A stretch of DNA of 64,000 nt from an uncultured Luteimonas sp. (GTDB lineage: Bacteria; Pseudomonadota; Gammaproteobacteria; Xanthomonadales; Xanthomonadaceae): positions 1-64,000 of the forward strand of contig CAKTDC010000004.1 in assembly GCA_934541015.1 (NCBI GenBank), written 5' to 3'. The notes under the pieces are model-generated. The model was not told the origin of the DNA. It was given only the letters and a program-made list of their open reading frames with translations, and ran no database searches. The position numbers and the translations under genes are program-made. Positions within the stretch are counted from its first letter, which is position 1. Each line of letters starts with the position of its first letter. This document shows, one piece after another, positions 54,173 to 63,197 of this stretch.

Positions 54173-55051
54173 TCTTCTCCCAAGTGTGGGGGCTGCTTTC
54201 ACTTCTGCCGTCGGAAGGACGCCGCGCCCTGTCGGCCGGGGTCGCTCTTCGCTCGGTCAGCCCCGCTCCGCGGTCCGGCCCGGCGCAGCGCGCCGGGCGT
54301 TCGCACGGACGCGCGGCATGCCGCGCAGGCGGGCCGTGCTGACCCCCGGTCTCTTGGGAAGGACGCCGCGTCCTGTCGGCCGGGGATCGCTCTTCGCTCG
54401 GTCAGCCCCGCTCCGCGGTCCGGCCCGGCGCAGCGCGCCGGGCGTTCGCACGGGCGCGCGGCATGCCGCGCAAACCACCCGTGCTCACCCATGGGCTGAC
54501 TCGCGCGCAAAACATCCATGTTTTGCTTGGCCGCGATCCCCGGCCGCCAGGACGCGGCTCGTTGCTGCGTCTGGTTCGGTGCTTCGGGAGCAAGTGCCTT
54601 GCTGCCCAAACGAAGTGGAGTCGTCAAGGAACCTCTGAGCAACGACCGTCATCCCCGCGAAGGCGGGGATCCATGGACGTTGACCCGTTGGAAATCAGAG
54701 TCCATGGATGACCGGACATTCGTCCGTTGCAGAGCGATTCCCGCTTTCGCGGGAATGACGATCAAAAGCGAGTCGTTCCGAGGTTCCTTGAAGGATCGAT
54801 GGGGCGTCCCGGGCCGGGGAATTGCGGAGAGCAGCGCATGGATGCGCTGCGGCGGCGAGTCAGCCATGGGTGAACGCGCACCGCTTGCGCGGCACTGCCG
54901 CGCGTGCGCGTGAACGCCCGGCGCGCTGCGCCGGGCCGGACCGCGGAGCGGGCTGACCGGGCCGGGGAGCAATCCCCGGCCCGGGACGCCCCGCAGTACG
55001 CAAGCCCCGATCCAGCTCTGCTCTTGCGATTCCCCCGCACTTGGGAAAAGA
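54173..55051. mobile_element. 879-bp rearranged copy of the 492-bp element
   Basis: Ends TCTTCTCCCAAGTGTGGGG (54173-54191) and CCCCGCACTTGGGAAAAGA (55033-55051) correspond to the 19-bp ends of the copy at 6718-7209. Relative to that copy it has a tandem duplication of about 142 bp (54215-54356 and 54357-54498), an insertion of another repeat element (54626-54789) and an extra inverted segment near 54866-54950, which allow large hairpins. No transposase or other credible gene inside. Confidence 0.8.
54626..54789. mobile_element. dRS3-like MITE nested in the 879-bp repeat
   Basis: Bounded by AAGGAACCTCTGAGCAAC (54626-54643) and GTCGTTCCGAGGTTCCTT (54772-54789). The related copy at 6718-7209 runs uninterrupted at this point (AAGTGGAGTCGTCAACGG near 7015), so this is an insertion with a visible empty site. 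Core arms and the CGTTGACCCGTTGGAAATCAG middle are as in the elements at 22078 and 44002. Confidence 0.8.
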
Positions 55052-55063
55052 ACCATTTCTTGC

Positions 55064-55177
55064 GTCGTTCCCGCGAAGGCGGGAACCCACGGTCGTTGAC
55101 TTCAATGCGCTGACGTCCATGGATGACCGGACATGCGTTTGTTGCAGAGCGCTCCCCGCCTGCGCGGGGGTGACGAC
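55064..55177. repeat. dRS3-like palindrome pair
   Basis: CGTCGTTCCCGCGAAGGCGGGAAC faces CCCCGCCTGCGCGGGGGTGACG, with CATGGATGACCGGACAT between, as in the nested element. Its outer ends are not clear. From here to the efpL stop (55178-55329) I see nothing. Confidence 0.7.
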
Positions 55178-55329
55178 AGCCGTCCAGACGTTCCCGGACG
55201 CCGCCGGGACGGGCGGACCGCGAACGCCGGATCGATGGCCAGGCGCTTCAAGCGTCGCCTCGCCTGCGCTCCAAGCGCTGCCAGCACCTCCGGCGTCGGC
55301 CTGCCCGCGCCCGCGCGTGCCGCCGCGAC

Positions 55330-55896
55330 TCAGTCCGCGCGGCCGCCGAACTCACCGGTGGTGGTGTTCACCAGCACGCGCTCGCCGTTGGCGATGTACT
55401 CGGGCACCATGATCTCGATGCCGGTGTTCAGGCGCGCCGGCTTCGGGCGCTTGGTCGCGGTGCCGCCCTTGAGCTCCGGCGGCGTGTCCACCACCTCCAG
55501 CGTCACGTGCTGCGGCAGCTGCAGCGCCACCGGCTGCTCGTCGATGATCTGCACGTAGCTGCCGGTCAGGCCGTCGGTGATGTATCCGGCGGCGTCGCCA
55601 ACGGTTTCGGCGGACAGCGTGTACGGCGTGTAGTCCTCGTCGTCGAGGAACACGAAATCCTCCCCGTCCTTGTACGAGAACGTCGCCTGCCGGCGCAGCA
55701 GCTCGACCTCGGTCAGGCTGTCCTCGGCGTCGAACGCGGCATCGATCTTGTTGCCGCCGGGCACGCTGTACATGATGAACCGGAAGCGCACGTTGCCGCC
55801 GCGGCCCTGCGGCGAACTGCGCTCGATATCGCGCACCTGGCAGACCATGCCGTTGTGCTCGACGACGTTTCCTTTCTTGACTTCGTAGGCTTTCAT
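55330..55896 (-). CDS. efpL: Elongation factor P-like protein EfpL (YeiP)
   Basis: 188 residues, three beta-barrel domains. [21 protein letters not shown], the long first-domain loop [21 protein letters not shown] and the C-terminal FGGRAD match YeiP/EfpL rather than EF-P, which has a shorter loop with a modified Lys or Arg. It helps ribosomes through polyproline-type stalls. ATG at 55896 taken; an upstream in-frame ATG adds [14 protein letters not shown], which is encoded by a heptamer repeat. Confidence 0.9.
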   Translation of the reverse strand: MKAYEVKKGNVVEHNGMVCQVRDIERSSPQGRGGNVRFRFIMYSVPGGNKIDAAFDAEDSLTEVELLRRQATFSYKDGEDFVFLDDEDYTPYTLSAETVGDAAGYITDGLTGSYVQIIDEQPVALQLPQHVTLEVVDTPPELKGGTATKRPKPARLNTGIEIMVPEYIANGERVLVNTTTGEFGGRAD

Positions 55897-55901
55897 CGGA
55901 A

Positions 55902-55988
55902 GACCGGGATCGGGGATTGGGGATTCGGGATCAGGTGGCACGGGAAGGGGAAGGGTGGGCTGTCCGCTATTGCGAATCCCCGATCCCG
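55902..55988. repeat. Heptamer-type repeats flanking the efpL promoter region
   Basis: GGGATCGGGGATTGGGGATTC at about 55907-55928 and the inverted GAATCCCCGATCCCGG at about 55974-55989. Same family as the GGGATTC arrays elsewhere; they fill the efpL-SDR gap. Confidence 0.7.
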
Positions 55989-55990
55989 GC

Positions 55991-56761
<771 letters not shown>

Positions 56762-56907
56762 GGGCGGTTCCCGTCGGGAAAACGCCATTTTAGCCGCTTC
56801 CCCCGCGAGCTGGCCCGCAGGCGATGGGTCCGCCGGTTGGCCTCGGGCCGATCCGGCGCCGGCCGGCGCTGGAGCCGTCCGGTGGAGGGCTCCGGTGGCG
56901 CAAGCTG

Positions 56908-59475
56908 TCAGTCGCCCTGCCGGGCCACCCGCCGGGCGAAATCCTCCGGCGCCAGCCCCGGCGCGAACAGGAAGCCCTGGCCGATCGGCACCCCCAGGCG
57001 CAGCATGAACTGGCGCTGCTCCTCGGTTTCGATGCCCTCGGCCACCAGCCCCAGCCCGAGGCTGCGCGCGATGCCCGCGACCGCCTGGCACACGGCCACG
57101 TCCGACTGGTTGCCGGGCACGCCCTCGACGAACAGCTGGCTCAGCTTGAGCCCGTGGATCGGCAGCCGGCGCAGGTAGTTGAGCGCGCTGTAGCCCTCGC
57201 CGAAATCGTCGATGGTCAGCAGCACGCCGAGGCTGCGCAGCTGGGCGAAGGTGGACAGCGTTTCCGGCGCGTCCTCGATCAGCACCCGCTCGGTGAACTC
57301 CAGTTCGAGCGTCGAGCCCGGGAGCCCGTACTCGTCGAGGATGGCGCGGACGTTGCCGGCGATGTCCTCGGCCAGGAACTGGCGGTAGGACACGTTCACC
57401 GCCACCCGGATGATCCCCAGCCCGGCGTCGCGCCACTGCGCCGCCTGCCGGCAGGCCTCGCGCAGCACCCAGTCGCCGATGCGGACGATGTCGCCGGTGT
57501 TCTCGGCGTGCTCGATGAAGTGGTCCGGGCGCATCTCGCCCAGCTGCTGGTTGCGCCAGCGGATCAGCGCCTCGGCGGCAACGATGCGGCCGTGGTGCAG
57601 GTCCACCTGCGGCTGGTAGACCAGGCGGAACTCGTCGTTGTCGGCGGCCCGGCGCAGGTGGGTTTCCACCCGCAGCCTGTACTGCTGCGACTGCGCCAGC
57701 TCCGGGCTGTAGGACTGCCAGGCGTTGCGCATGCGCCGCTTGCTGTCGTACATGGCCGCGTCCGCGTTCTGGATCAGCGCCTGCGGCGTGGTGCCGTCCT
57801 GCGGCGCGCGGGCGATGCCGATGCTGGCGGTGATCGGGAATTCCTCGTTGTTGAAGCGGAAGCTGTCGGTGAACGCGGCCAGGATCGCCCGGGCGATGCG
57901 CTCGGGACGCTCGGCGTCGTCGCCGGTATCGCACACCACCAGGAACTCGTCGCCGCCGAAGCGCGCGATCGCGCCCTCCTTGCCGACCGCGCTGCCGATG
58001 CGCCGCGCCGCCGCCGTCAGCAGCTCGTCGCCGGCGCCATGGCCGAGCACGTCGTTGATCATCTTGAAGCGGTCGAGGTCGATGTAGAGCACCGCCAGCC
58101 CCGGGCCAGCCGGATCGCTCATGCGCGCGCTGAGGCCGTCGAGTACCTCGTCGCGGTTGAGCAGCCCGGTCAGCGGATCGGTGCGCGCGCGTGCGCGCAG
58201 CGCCTCCTGCTCGTGCTTGCGCTCGGTGATGTCCTGCAGCGTCCCGGTGACGCTGATGCCTTCGGACTGGCCGGCCTCGGCCTCGCCGATGATCCGCACC
58301 CAGAACAGGCGGCCGTCGGGCCGCTGGCCCTCCACTTCCAGGTCGAGCGCGGGCCCGCCGTCCAGGGCCTTCTTGATGGCGACGTCCAGGCGCAGCCGGT
58401 CGGAGTCGTGGATGCAGTGCAGCAGGTCGCGGATCCGGCCCGCGGCGCTGCCGCAGCCGAGGATGCGCTGCGCCTCGTCGGTCAGGTACAGCGCGTCGCG
58501 GTCGACCTCCCACTCCCAGCCGCCGATGTGCGCCAGCGCCTGGGCGCGGTCGAACAGCGCGCTGTCGCGCTTGAGCTCGGTGACGTCGCTGAACAGCGAC
58601 AGCACCTGCGCCGGCGTGCGGCTGCCCGGCGCGAACAGCGGCACCGTGGTCACCGAGAGCCAGCGCAGGCGCCGCTCGGGCCTGTGGTACATGCCCAGCA
58701 CGCGGCTTTCCAGCGCCTTGCCGGTGCGCAGGGTGATGGTCGAGGGCAGTTCCTCGACCGCGATCAGGCGGCCGGACTGGTCCACGATCGTCCACGCCGC
58801 CGGATCCAGATAGTCGCGGAAATCCTGGGAGCCGTCGCTGCCGAGGATGCGCATCGCGGCGGCGTTGGCCTGCACCAGGGTGCCTTCGGCGTCCTGCACC
58901 AGCACGCCCTTGTCGATCACTTCCAGCAGCTGGCCGTAGCGCAGCTCGGCGTCGCGCCGGGCGCTCAGGTCGCGGGCGACCGCGACCACGCAGTTGCGGC
59001 CGTCATGGAGGAAGCCGGCCGAATGCACCTCGACCGGGAAGCGCGTGCCGTCGCCGCGCATGTTGGTGACCTCGATGACATAGGTCTCGCCGCGGTGCAG
59101 CGTTTCCAGGACCGGGTTCATGTGGTCCTTGGGCAGGTCGGGATTGAGCACCTCGATCGGCTGCCCGACGATCTCGTCGCGGCGCCGCCGGTAGGCGGCC
59201 ATGCCGGCCTTGTTGAGGTCGAGCACGATGCCGCTCTCGTCGAGGATGCTGACCGGGTCGGGAACCGCGTCGAACAGGGCGTGGTAGCGGCGGCGGGCGG
59301 AGTCGGCCTCGGCCCCGGCGGCGACCAGCGCGTCGCGCGCGCGGGCGAGCAGGGCGCGGGTGTCGGGCGGGAGGGCGAGGTCCCGGCAGGCGGCGTCGAG
59401 CGAGGCCACGATCGCGGCCTGGTCGTCGTTGGCGGTCGGCATCGCGGCTTCGTCCGGCAGTCTCCGCATGCTCAT
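56908..59475 (-). CDS. PAS-GGDEF-EAL cyclic di-GMP enzyme
   Basis: 855 residues, soluble. Three PAS domains (about 64-180, 190-310 and 320-430), GGDEF (about 440-600; active site ARFGGDEF) and EAL (about 610-850; AEALIRW, NVSYRQF, ELEFTERV, TIDDFGEGYSALNYLRRLP, VAEGIETEEQ). The catalytic acids and Lys of the EAL domain look present, so it may both make and break cyclic di-GMP, with balance set by PAS sensing. Start MSMRRLP at 59475; two more ATGs follow within 11 codons. Upstream in-frame sequence is a shadow of the zinc-ribbon gene. Confidence 0.9.
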   Translation of the reverse strand: MSMRRLPDEAAMPTANDDQAAIVASLDAACRDLALPPDTRALLARARDALVAAGAEADSARRRYHALFDAVPDPVSILDESGIVLDLNKAGMAAYRRRRDEIVGQPIEVLNPDLPKDHMNPVLETLHRGETYVIEVTNMRGDGTRFPVEVHSAGFLHDGRNCVVAVARDLSARRDAELRYGQLLEVIDKGVLVQDAEGTLVQANAAAMRILGSDGSQDFRDYLDPAAWTIVDQSGRLIAVEELPSTITLRTGKALESRVLGMYHRPERRLRWLSVTTVPLFAPGSRTPAQVLSLFSDVTELKRDSALFDRAQALAHIGGWEWEVDRDALYLTDEAQRILGCGSAAGRIRDLLHCIHDSDRLRLDVAIKKALDGGPALDLEVEGQRPDGRLFWVRIIGEAEAGQSEGISVTGTLQDITERKHEQEALRARARTDPLTGLLNRDEVLDGLSARMSDPAGPGLAVLYIDLDRFKMINDVLGHGAGDELLTAAARRIGSAVGKEGAIARFGGDEFLVVCDTGDDAERPERIARAILAAFTDSFRFNNEEFPITASIGIARAPQDGTTPQALIQNADAAMYDSKRRMRNAWQSYSPELAQSQQYRLRVETHLRRAADNDEFRLVYQPQVDLHHGRIVAAEALIRWRNQQLGEMRPDHFIEHAENTGDIVRIGDWVLREACRQAAQWRDAGLGIIRVAVNVSYRQFLAEDIAGNVRAILDEYGLPGSTLELEFTERVLIEDAPETLSTFAQLRSLGVLLTIDDFGEGYSALNYLRRLPIHGLKLSQLFVEGVPGNQSDVAVCQAVAGIARSLGLGLVAEGIETEEQRQFMLRLGVPIGQGFLFAPGLAPEDFARRVARQGD

Positions 59476-59627
59476 GTGTTCCGGCTGGGCGGGTCTCGGG
59501 CTGTGGCGGTGGACCGGGTGGGGCCTGCGCCGCCATCCTGCGTCCTGGAGTCGCGGCCGGGGGTCCGCCGGGCCAGCATATACGACTGGCCCTTCCGGGA
59601 AACAACGGCGGAAGGGTGGCGCGGCGG

Positions 59628-59993
59628 TCAGTGCCGGCCGCGCTTGCCGGGCCTGCGCATGTCGGAGGTGGGCATCACCTCGACCGAAAGACTGAAGCTG
59701 CGTTCCTCGCCGGCGAACATGGCGCCGACCCCCACGACCTGGCGGGCCAGCTCCTTGCCCTCGTCGTCGCGGATGGTCAGCACCACCGAGTATTCCCAGG
59801 CCCCGCCGTCGGCGGGGTGCCGGATCATGCCTTCGACCTGCAGTGCGGTGGTGCTCTGCGCGCCGCCGGCGGCCGGCGAATCGAAGCGCAGGTAGTGCTT
59901 GCACGAGGGACAGATGCTCGCGCTTTCGAGAATGGTCGTCTTGCAGTGCGGGCAGGTGCGGGTCGCACCTGCCACGCCCGGGCGCGCGCTCAT
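59628..59993 (-). CDS. Zinc-ribbon protein
   Basis: 121 residues. N-terminal CPHC-x12-CPSC zinc ribbon, then a beta-sandwich-like region (WEYSVVLTIRDDEGKELARQVVGVG) and a basic tail. Starts within the stop of the bactofilin gene (4-base overlap), so the two are co-translated. Unknown function; perhaps a cofactor for the bactofilin scaffold. Confidence 0.78.
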   Translation of the reverse strand: MSARPGVAGATRTCPHCKTTILESASICPSCKHYLRFDSPAAGGAQSTTALQVEGMIRHPADGGAWEYSVVLTIRDDEGKELARQVVGVGAMFAGEERSFSLSVEVMPTSDMRRPGKRGRH

Positions 59994-60523
59994 GAGGCGA
60001 GGTTGAGATCCGCCTTGCCGCCCTTGCCGGACTTGGGCGCGTCGCCGTCGTCCCAGCCGCACTCGACGTGGCCGCGGATGCGGCTGCCGGCGTTGACGGT
60101 GAGCTTGCCGGCCTTGACGTCGCCGATGAGCACGGCGGTGTCGAGCAGTTCGACGGTGGTGGCCGATTCGATGTTGCCGTCGAGCTCGCCGGCGACCACG
60201 ACCTGCTTGGCGCGGACGCCGCCGTTGAGCTTGGCGCCGTTCTCCAGGCGCAGGTTGCCCTGCACGTTGACGTCGCCCTTGAACCTGCCGGCGATGCGCA
60301 CGTGGCCGTTGCCTTCGATCTTGCCTTCGATGGTCAGGTCGGCGGCGATCAGCGATTCCTTGGCCGCGTCGGCGGCCGGGGCGGAGCGGACCGGTGCAAC
60401 CGGGTCCGGGTTGAAGTCGGCGGGCTGGACGTCCTTTACGGCATGCGGGGGCATCGCCGGGGGATCCATGGCGAAGGAGGGGGTTTCCTTCCGGGCGGTG
60501 CTTTTCTGGTCGAAGATCGACAT
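59990..60523 (-). CDS. Bactofilin
   Basis: 177 residues. A Pro-rich N-terminal arm (about 1-60) and the DUF583 beta-helix (LIAADLTIEGKIEGNGHVRIAGRFKGDVNVQG, KAGKLTVNAGSRIRGHVECG), with a short Lys/Gly-rich tail. Bactofilins polymerise without nucleotide into filaments that place wall enzymes, stalks or chromosomes. No M23 gene is adjacent, unlike many bactofilin operons; here the partner is the zinc-ribbon gene. Confidence 0.93.
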   Translation of the reverse strand: MSIFDQKSTARKETPSFAMDPPAMPPHAVKDVQPADFNPDPVAPVRSAPAADAAKESLIAADLTIEGKIEGNGHVRIAGRFKGDVNVQGNLRLENGAKLNGGVRAKQVVVAGELDGNIESATTVELLDTAVLIGDVKAGKLTVNAGSRIRGHVECGWDDGDAPKSGKGGKADLNLAS

Positions 60524-60807
60524 GGCGCGGCTTTCCTCGTTGGACAGGGCATCGGAGGGGGGCCCGACCACCGGCCGGGCGGACCCCGAGGCTACCACGC
60601 CGACGCCGGGGGCGGGCTGTGACCGGGCTCACCAATCCGCAGCAGGAACAGCGGCTTCTTCGCCGCAGGCGAGGGATTACATGAAGTCGATGCCTTGGGT
60701 CTGCGGTCGTGCGGCGGATGCGCAGTGCCGGGAATGCCGGGCGCAAGGATGCCAGGTGGCCCGGGCGGGGTGCGTGAGCCCGCCCGGTCTGGCTCTGCCG
60801 CCGGCGC

Positions 60808-60839
60808 AAAAAAGAAGAGCCCGCAGTGCGGGCTCTTCC
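60808..60839 (-). terminator. Terminator after the 122-residue lipoprotein gene
   Basis: AAGAGCCCGCA-GT-GCGGGCTCTT stem followed on the minus strand by CTTTTTT. The remaining gap to bactofilin (60524-60807) shows no other gene. Confidence 0.85.
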
Positions 60840-60865
60840 GTGCAGCGTTGCCTGCGGACCGTGGA

Positions 60866-61234
60866 TCAGTCGCGCACGGCCTCCTCGGCCTTGGCGGCGG
60901 CTTCCTTGACCGCGCCGGCGGCGTCGGCGGCCGCTTCCTTGGTCGCGTCCTTGAGGCTGGCGGCAGCGTCGCGGGTCGCCTGGGCGGCCTCGTCCAGCGC
61001 AGCGCCGGTCTCGGCGGCAGCTTCGGAAGCGGCGGCCTGGGCGTCGGCAGCGGCCTCCTCGGTCGCGGCGGCGGCTTCGGCGGCAGCTTCCTCGGTGGCG
61101 ACGGCGGCGTCCTGCGCAGCCTGTTCGGCGGCGGCGGTGGCGGCCGCGGTGTCTTCCTTGGCGCCTTCGACGGTGTTGCCGCACGCGGTCAGGGCAAACA
61201 GGGCGCCGGCCAGGATCAGAAGTCGGGTATTCAT
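60866..61234 (-). CDS. Ala/Glu-rich lipoprotein
   Basis: 122 residues. Lipoprotein signal with lipobox LTAC (Cys18), then about 100 residues almost entirely Ala, Glu, Asp, Thr and Lys in a long helix/coiled-coil pattern (AAAEQAAQDAAVATEEAAAE). Likely an envelope coiled-coil spacer like Lpp or an apolipoprotein-like protein; unknown role. Start MNTRLL at 61234 is nine bases from a GGAG site; an ATG six bases upstream is too close to it. Paralogue of the next gene. Confidence 0.8.
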   Translation of the reverse strand: MNTRLLILAGALFALTACGNTVEGAKEDTAAATAAAEQAAQDAAVATEEAAAEAAAATEEAAADAQAAASEAAAETGAALDEAAQATRDAAASLKDATKEAAADAAGAVKEAAAKAEEAVRD

Positions 61235-61310
61235 GAACATTCTCCGTACAGGTGGTTCGGGTTTGGACGGCCTCGGCCTGAATCGATGTTCAACGGCAGA
61301 GACCTGCGTC

Positions 61311-61345
61311 AAAAGGAAAGCCGCCGGTGTTCGGCCGGCGGCTTC
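61311..61345 (-). terminator. Terminator after the 110-residue lipoprotein gene
   Basis: AAGCCGCCGG-CCGAACA-CCGGCGGCTT stem followed on the minus strand by TCCTTTTGA. It isolates the two lipoprotein genes from each other. Confidence 0.8.
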
Positions 61346-61369
61346 CCCGATTGCCTCAACGCGCTGGAA

Positions 61370-61702
61370 TCAGTTCTTCACTTCTTCAGCGGCGTCGGCG
61401 GCAGCCTCGGCCGTGTCGGCAGCGGCTTCGGCCACGTCGGCAGCAGCGTCGGCGGCTTCGCCGGTCGCGGCAGCGGCAGCGTCGGCAGCGGCATCGGCAG
61501 CAGCGTCGGCAGCGGCAGCGGCGTCGTCAGCGGCGGCCTGGGCGGTCTCGGACAGCGCGTCGCCGGTCTCGGCGGCGGCGGTCGCGGCGTCGGTCGCGGC
61601 CTCGGCAGCATCGGCAGCGGCGTTCTCGGCCTGCTGCTGGTTGCTGCAGGCGGCCAGGGCGAAGCCCAGGGCCAGGGCAAGCAGAGCCTTGTTGATGGTC
61701 AT
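61370..61702 (-). CDS. Ala/Asp-rich lipoprotein
   Basis: 110 residues. Lipobox LAAC (Cys19) after MTINKALLALALGFALAAC, then a low-complexity AADAAxA helix with Glu/Thr interruptions, ending EEVKN. Same design as the neighbour at 60866 and probably a tandem duplicate. Ribosome site GAGGAAG eight bases upstream. Its extreme composition makes every reading frame on the other strand look open. Confidence 0.8.
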   Translation of the reverse strand: MTINKALLALALGFALAACSNQQQAENAAADAAEAATDAATAAAETGDALSETAQAAADDAAAAADAAADAAADAAAAATGEAADAAADVAEAAADTAEAAADAAEEVKN

Positions 61703-61826
61703 TGAATCTTCCTCGTCATTGTTTGGGTGGCAACGCGCACTTTGGCGTCAATAACATGATGACAAGCCGCGGTGCGCTGTCAAGCGGGTTGCGCATGTAT
61801 TTTTTGCAAAAAAACGGTTAAGTCCT

Positions 61827-62999
61827 TCACGCCATCTCGACAGCGATTGCGGTTGCTTCGCCGCCGCCGATGCACAGGGAGGCGACGCCGCGCTTGCCGC
61901 CGCGGGCCTGCAGGGCATGGAGCAGGGTGACCACCAGGCGCGCGCCGCTGGCGCCGATCGGATGCCCCAGAGCGGTGGCGCCGCCGTTGACGTTGAGCTT
62001 GTCGTGGGGGATGCCGAGGTCGCGCATCGGCGCCATCGCCACCACCGAGAACGCCTCGTTGACCTCGAACAGATCGACCTCCTCCGCCGACCAGCCGGCC
62101 TTGGCCAGGACGTCGCGGATGGCGCTGACCGGTGCGGTGGTGAACCACTCCGGCTCCTGCGAGAAGGTCGAATGGGCGACGATGCGCGCGATCGGCTTCA
62201 GCCCCAGCTTCGCCGCGTTTTCCGCGCTGGTCAGCACGGTCGCGGCGGCGCCGTCGGAGATGCTCGACGAGCTGGCGGCGGTGACCGTGCCGTCCTTGCG
62301 GAAGGCCGCGCGCAGGGTCGGGATCTTGCCGATGTCGGACCTGCCCGGCTGCTCGTCGGTGTCGAACTCGACCTCGCCCTTGCGGGTGGACACCTTGACC
62401 GGGACGATCTCGGCCTTGAACGCGCCCGAGGCGATCGCCGCCTGCGCGCGCTTGACCGATTCGATGGTGAACGCGTCCTGCTCCTCGCGGGTGAAGCCGT
62501 ACTTGTCGGCGGTCGCCTCGGCGAACACGCCCATCGACTGGCCGTCGTAGGGGTTGGTCAGGCCGTCCCAGGCCATGTGGTCGACCAGCTTGGCCTCGCC
62601 GTAGCGCAGTCCCGGGCGGGCGTTGACCATGTGCGGGGCGTTGGTCATCGACTCCATGCCGCCGGCGACGACGACGCTGGCCGAGCCGGCCCGGATCAGG
62701 TCGGCGCCGAGCATGATCGCCTTCATGCCCGAGCCGCAGACCTTGTTGATGGTGGTGGCGCCGGCCGAGCGCGGCAGACCGGCGGCGAGCGCGGCCTGGC
62801 GCGCGGGCGCCTGGCCCAGGTTCGCCGGGAGCACGCAGCCCATGATCACCTCGGACACGTCGTCGGCGGCGACGCCGGACTGTTCGAGCGCGGCGGCGAT
62901 CGCGGTCGCGCCGAGCGTCGGCGTGGGCACGCCGGTGAACTGGCCGAGCATGGAGCCGATGGCGGTGCGCTTGGCGCCGACGATGACGATGTCGTTCAT
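61827..62999 (-). CDS. Acetyl-CoA C-acyltransferase (thiolase)
   Basis: 390 residues. Nucleophile Cys88 in NKVCGSGMKA, GATALGHPIGASGAR with the active His, and LCIGGGEATA with the second Cys. Biosynthetic (acetoacetyl-CoA, PhaA/AtoB-like) thiolase is more likely than the degradative FadA type because of AAFRKDGTVTAASSSSISDGA and the GMESMTNAPH segment. Stand-alone gene. Confidence 0.93.
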   Translation of the reverse strand: MNDIVIVGAKRTAIGSMLGQFTGVPTPTLGATAIAAALEQSGVAADDVSEVIMGCVLPANLGQAPARQAALAAGLPRSAGATTINKVCGSGMKAIMLGADLIRAGSASVVVAGGMESMTNAPHMVNARPGLRYGEAKLVDHMAWDGLTNPYDGQSMGVFAEATADKYGFTREEQDAFTIESVKRAQAAIASGAFKAEIVPVKVSTRKGEVEFDTDEQPGRSDIGKIPTLRAAFRKDGTVTAASSSSISDGAAATVLTSAENAAKLGLKPIARIVAHSTFSQEPEWFTTAPVSAIRDVLAKAGWSAEEVDLFEVNEAFSVVAMAPMRDLGIPHDKLNVNGGATALGHPIGASGARLVVTLLHALQARGGKRGVASLCIGGGEATAIAVEMA

Positions 63000-63197
63000 G
63001 GTGCGAGCCCCCGTGGGGTGGGAAGGAGAGCCCGGATTATCGCCCTGCCGCGCTGGGCCCGGCAAATCGGCCGTTGGTGCAGGACAGCCCCGCGGATGCT
63101 GGCGGTGGCGGGCCCGAGGCGGTATAGATGGAAACCGGACACGCATATTCCCGATCGCGGCGCCCGTCGCCGGTCGGAGCCAGACAGGAGAGCGAGG

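Noticed and set aside
53606..54638. Open frames running from DUF4105 into the 879-bp repeat
   Set aside because: They cross the repeat boundary and consist of repeated Arg/Pro-rich peptide; nothing suggests translation.
59616..61754. A 712-residue plus-strand open frame over the bactofilin and lipoprotein genes
   Set aside because: Composed of Ala/Ser runs that mirror the Ala-rich lipoproteins on the minus strand; no start signals or domains.
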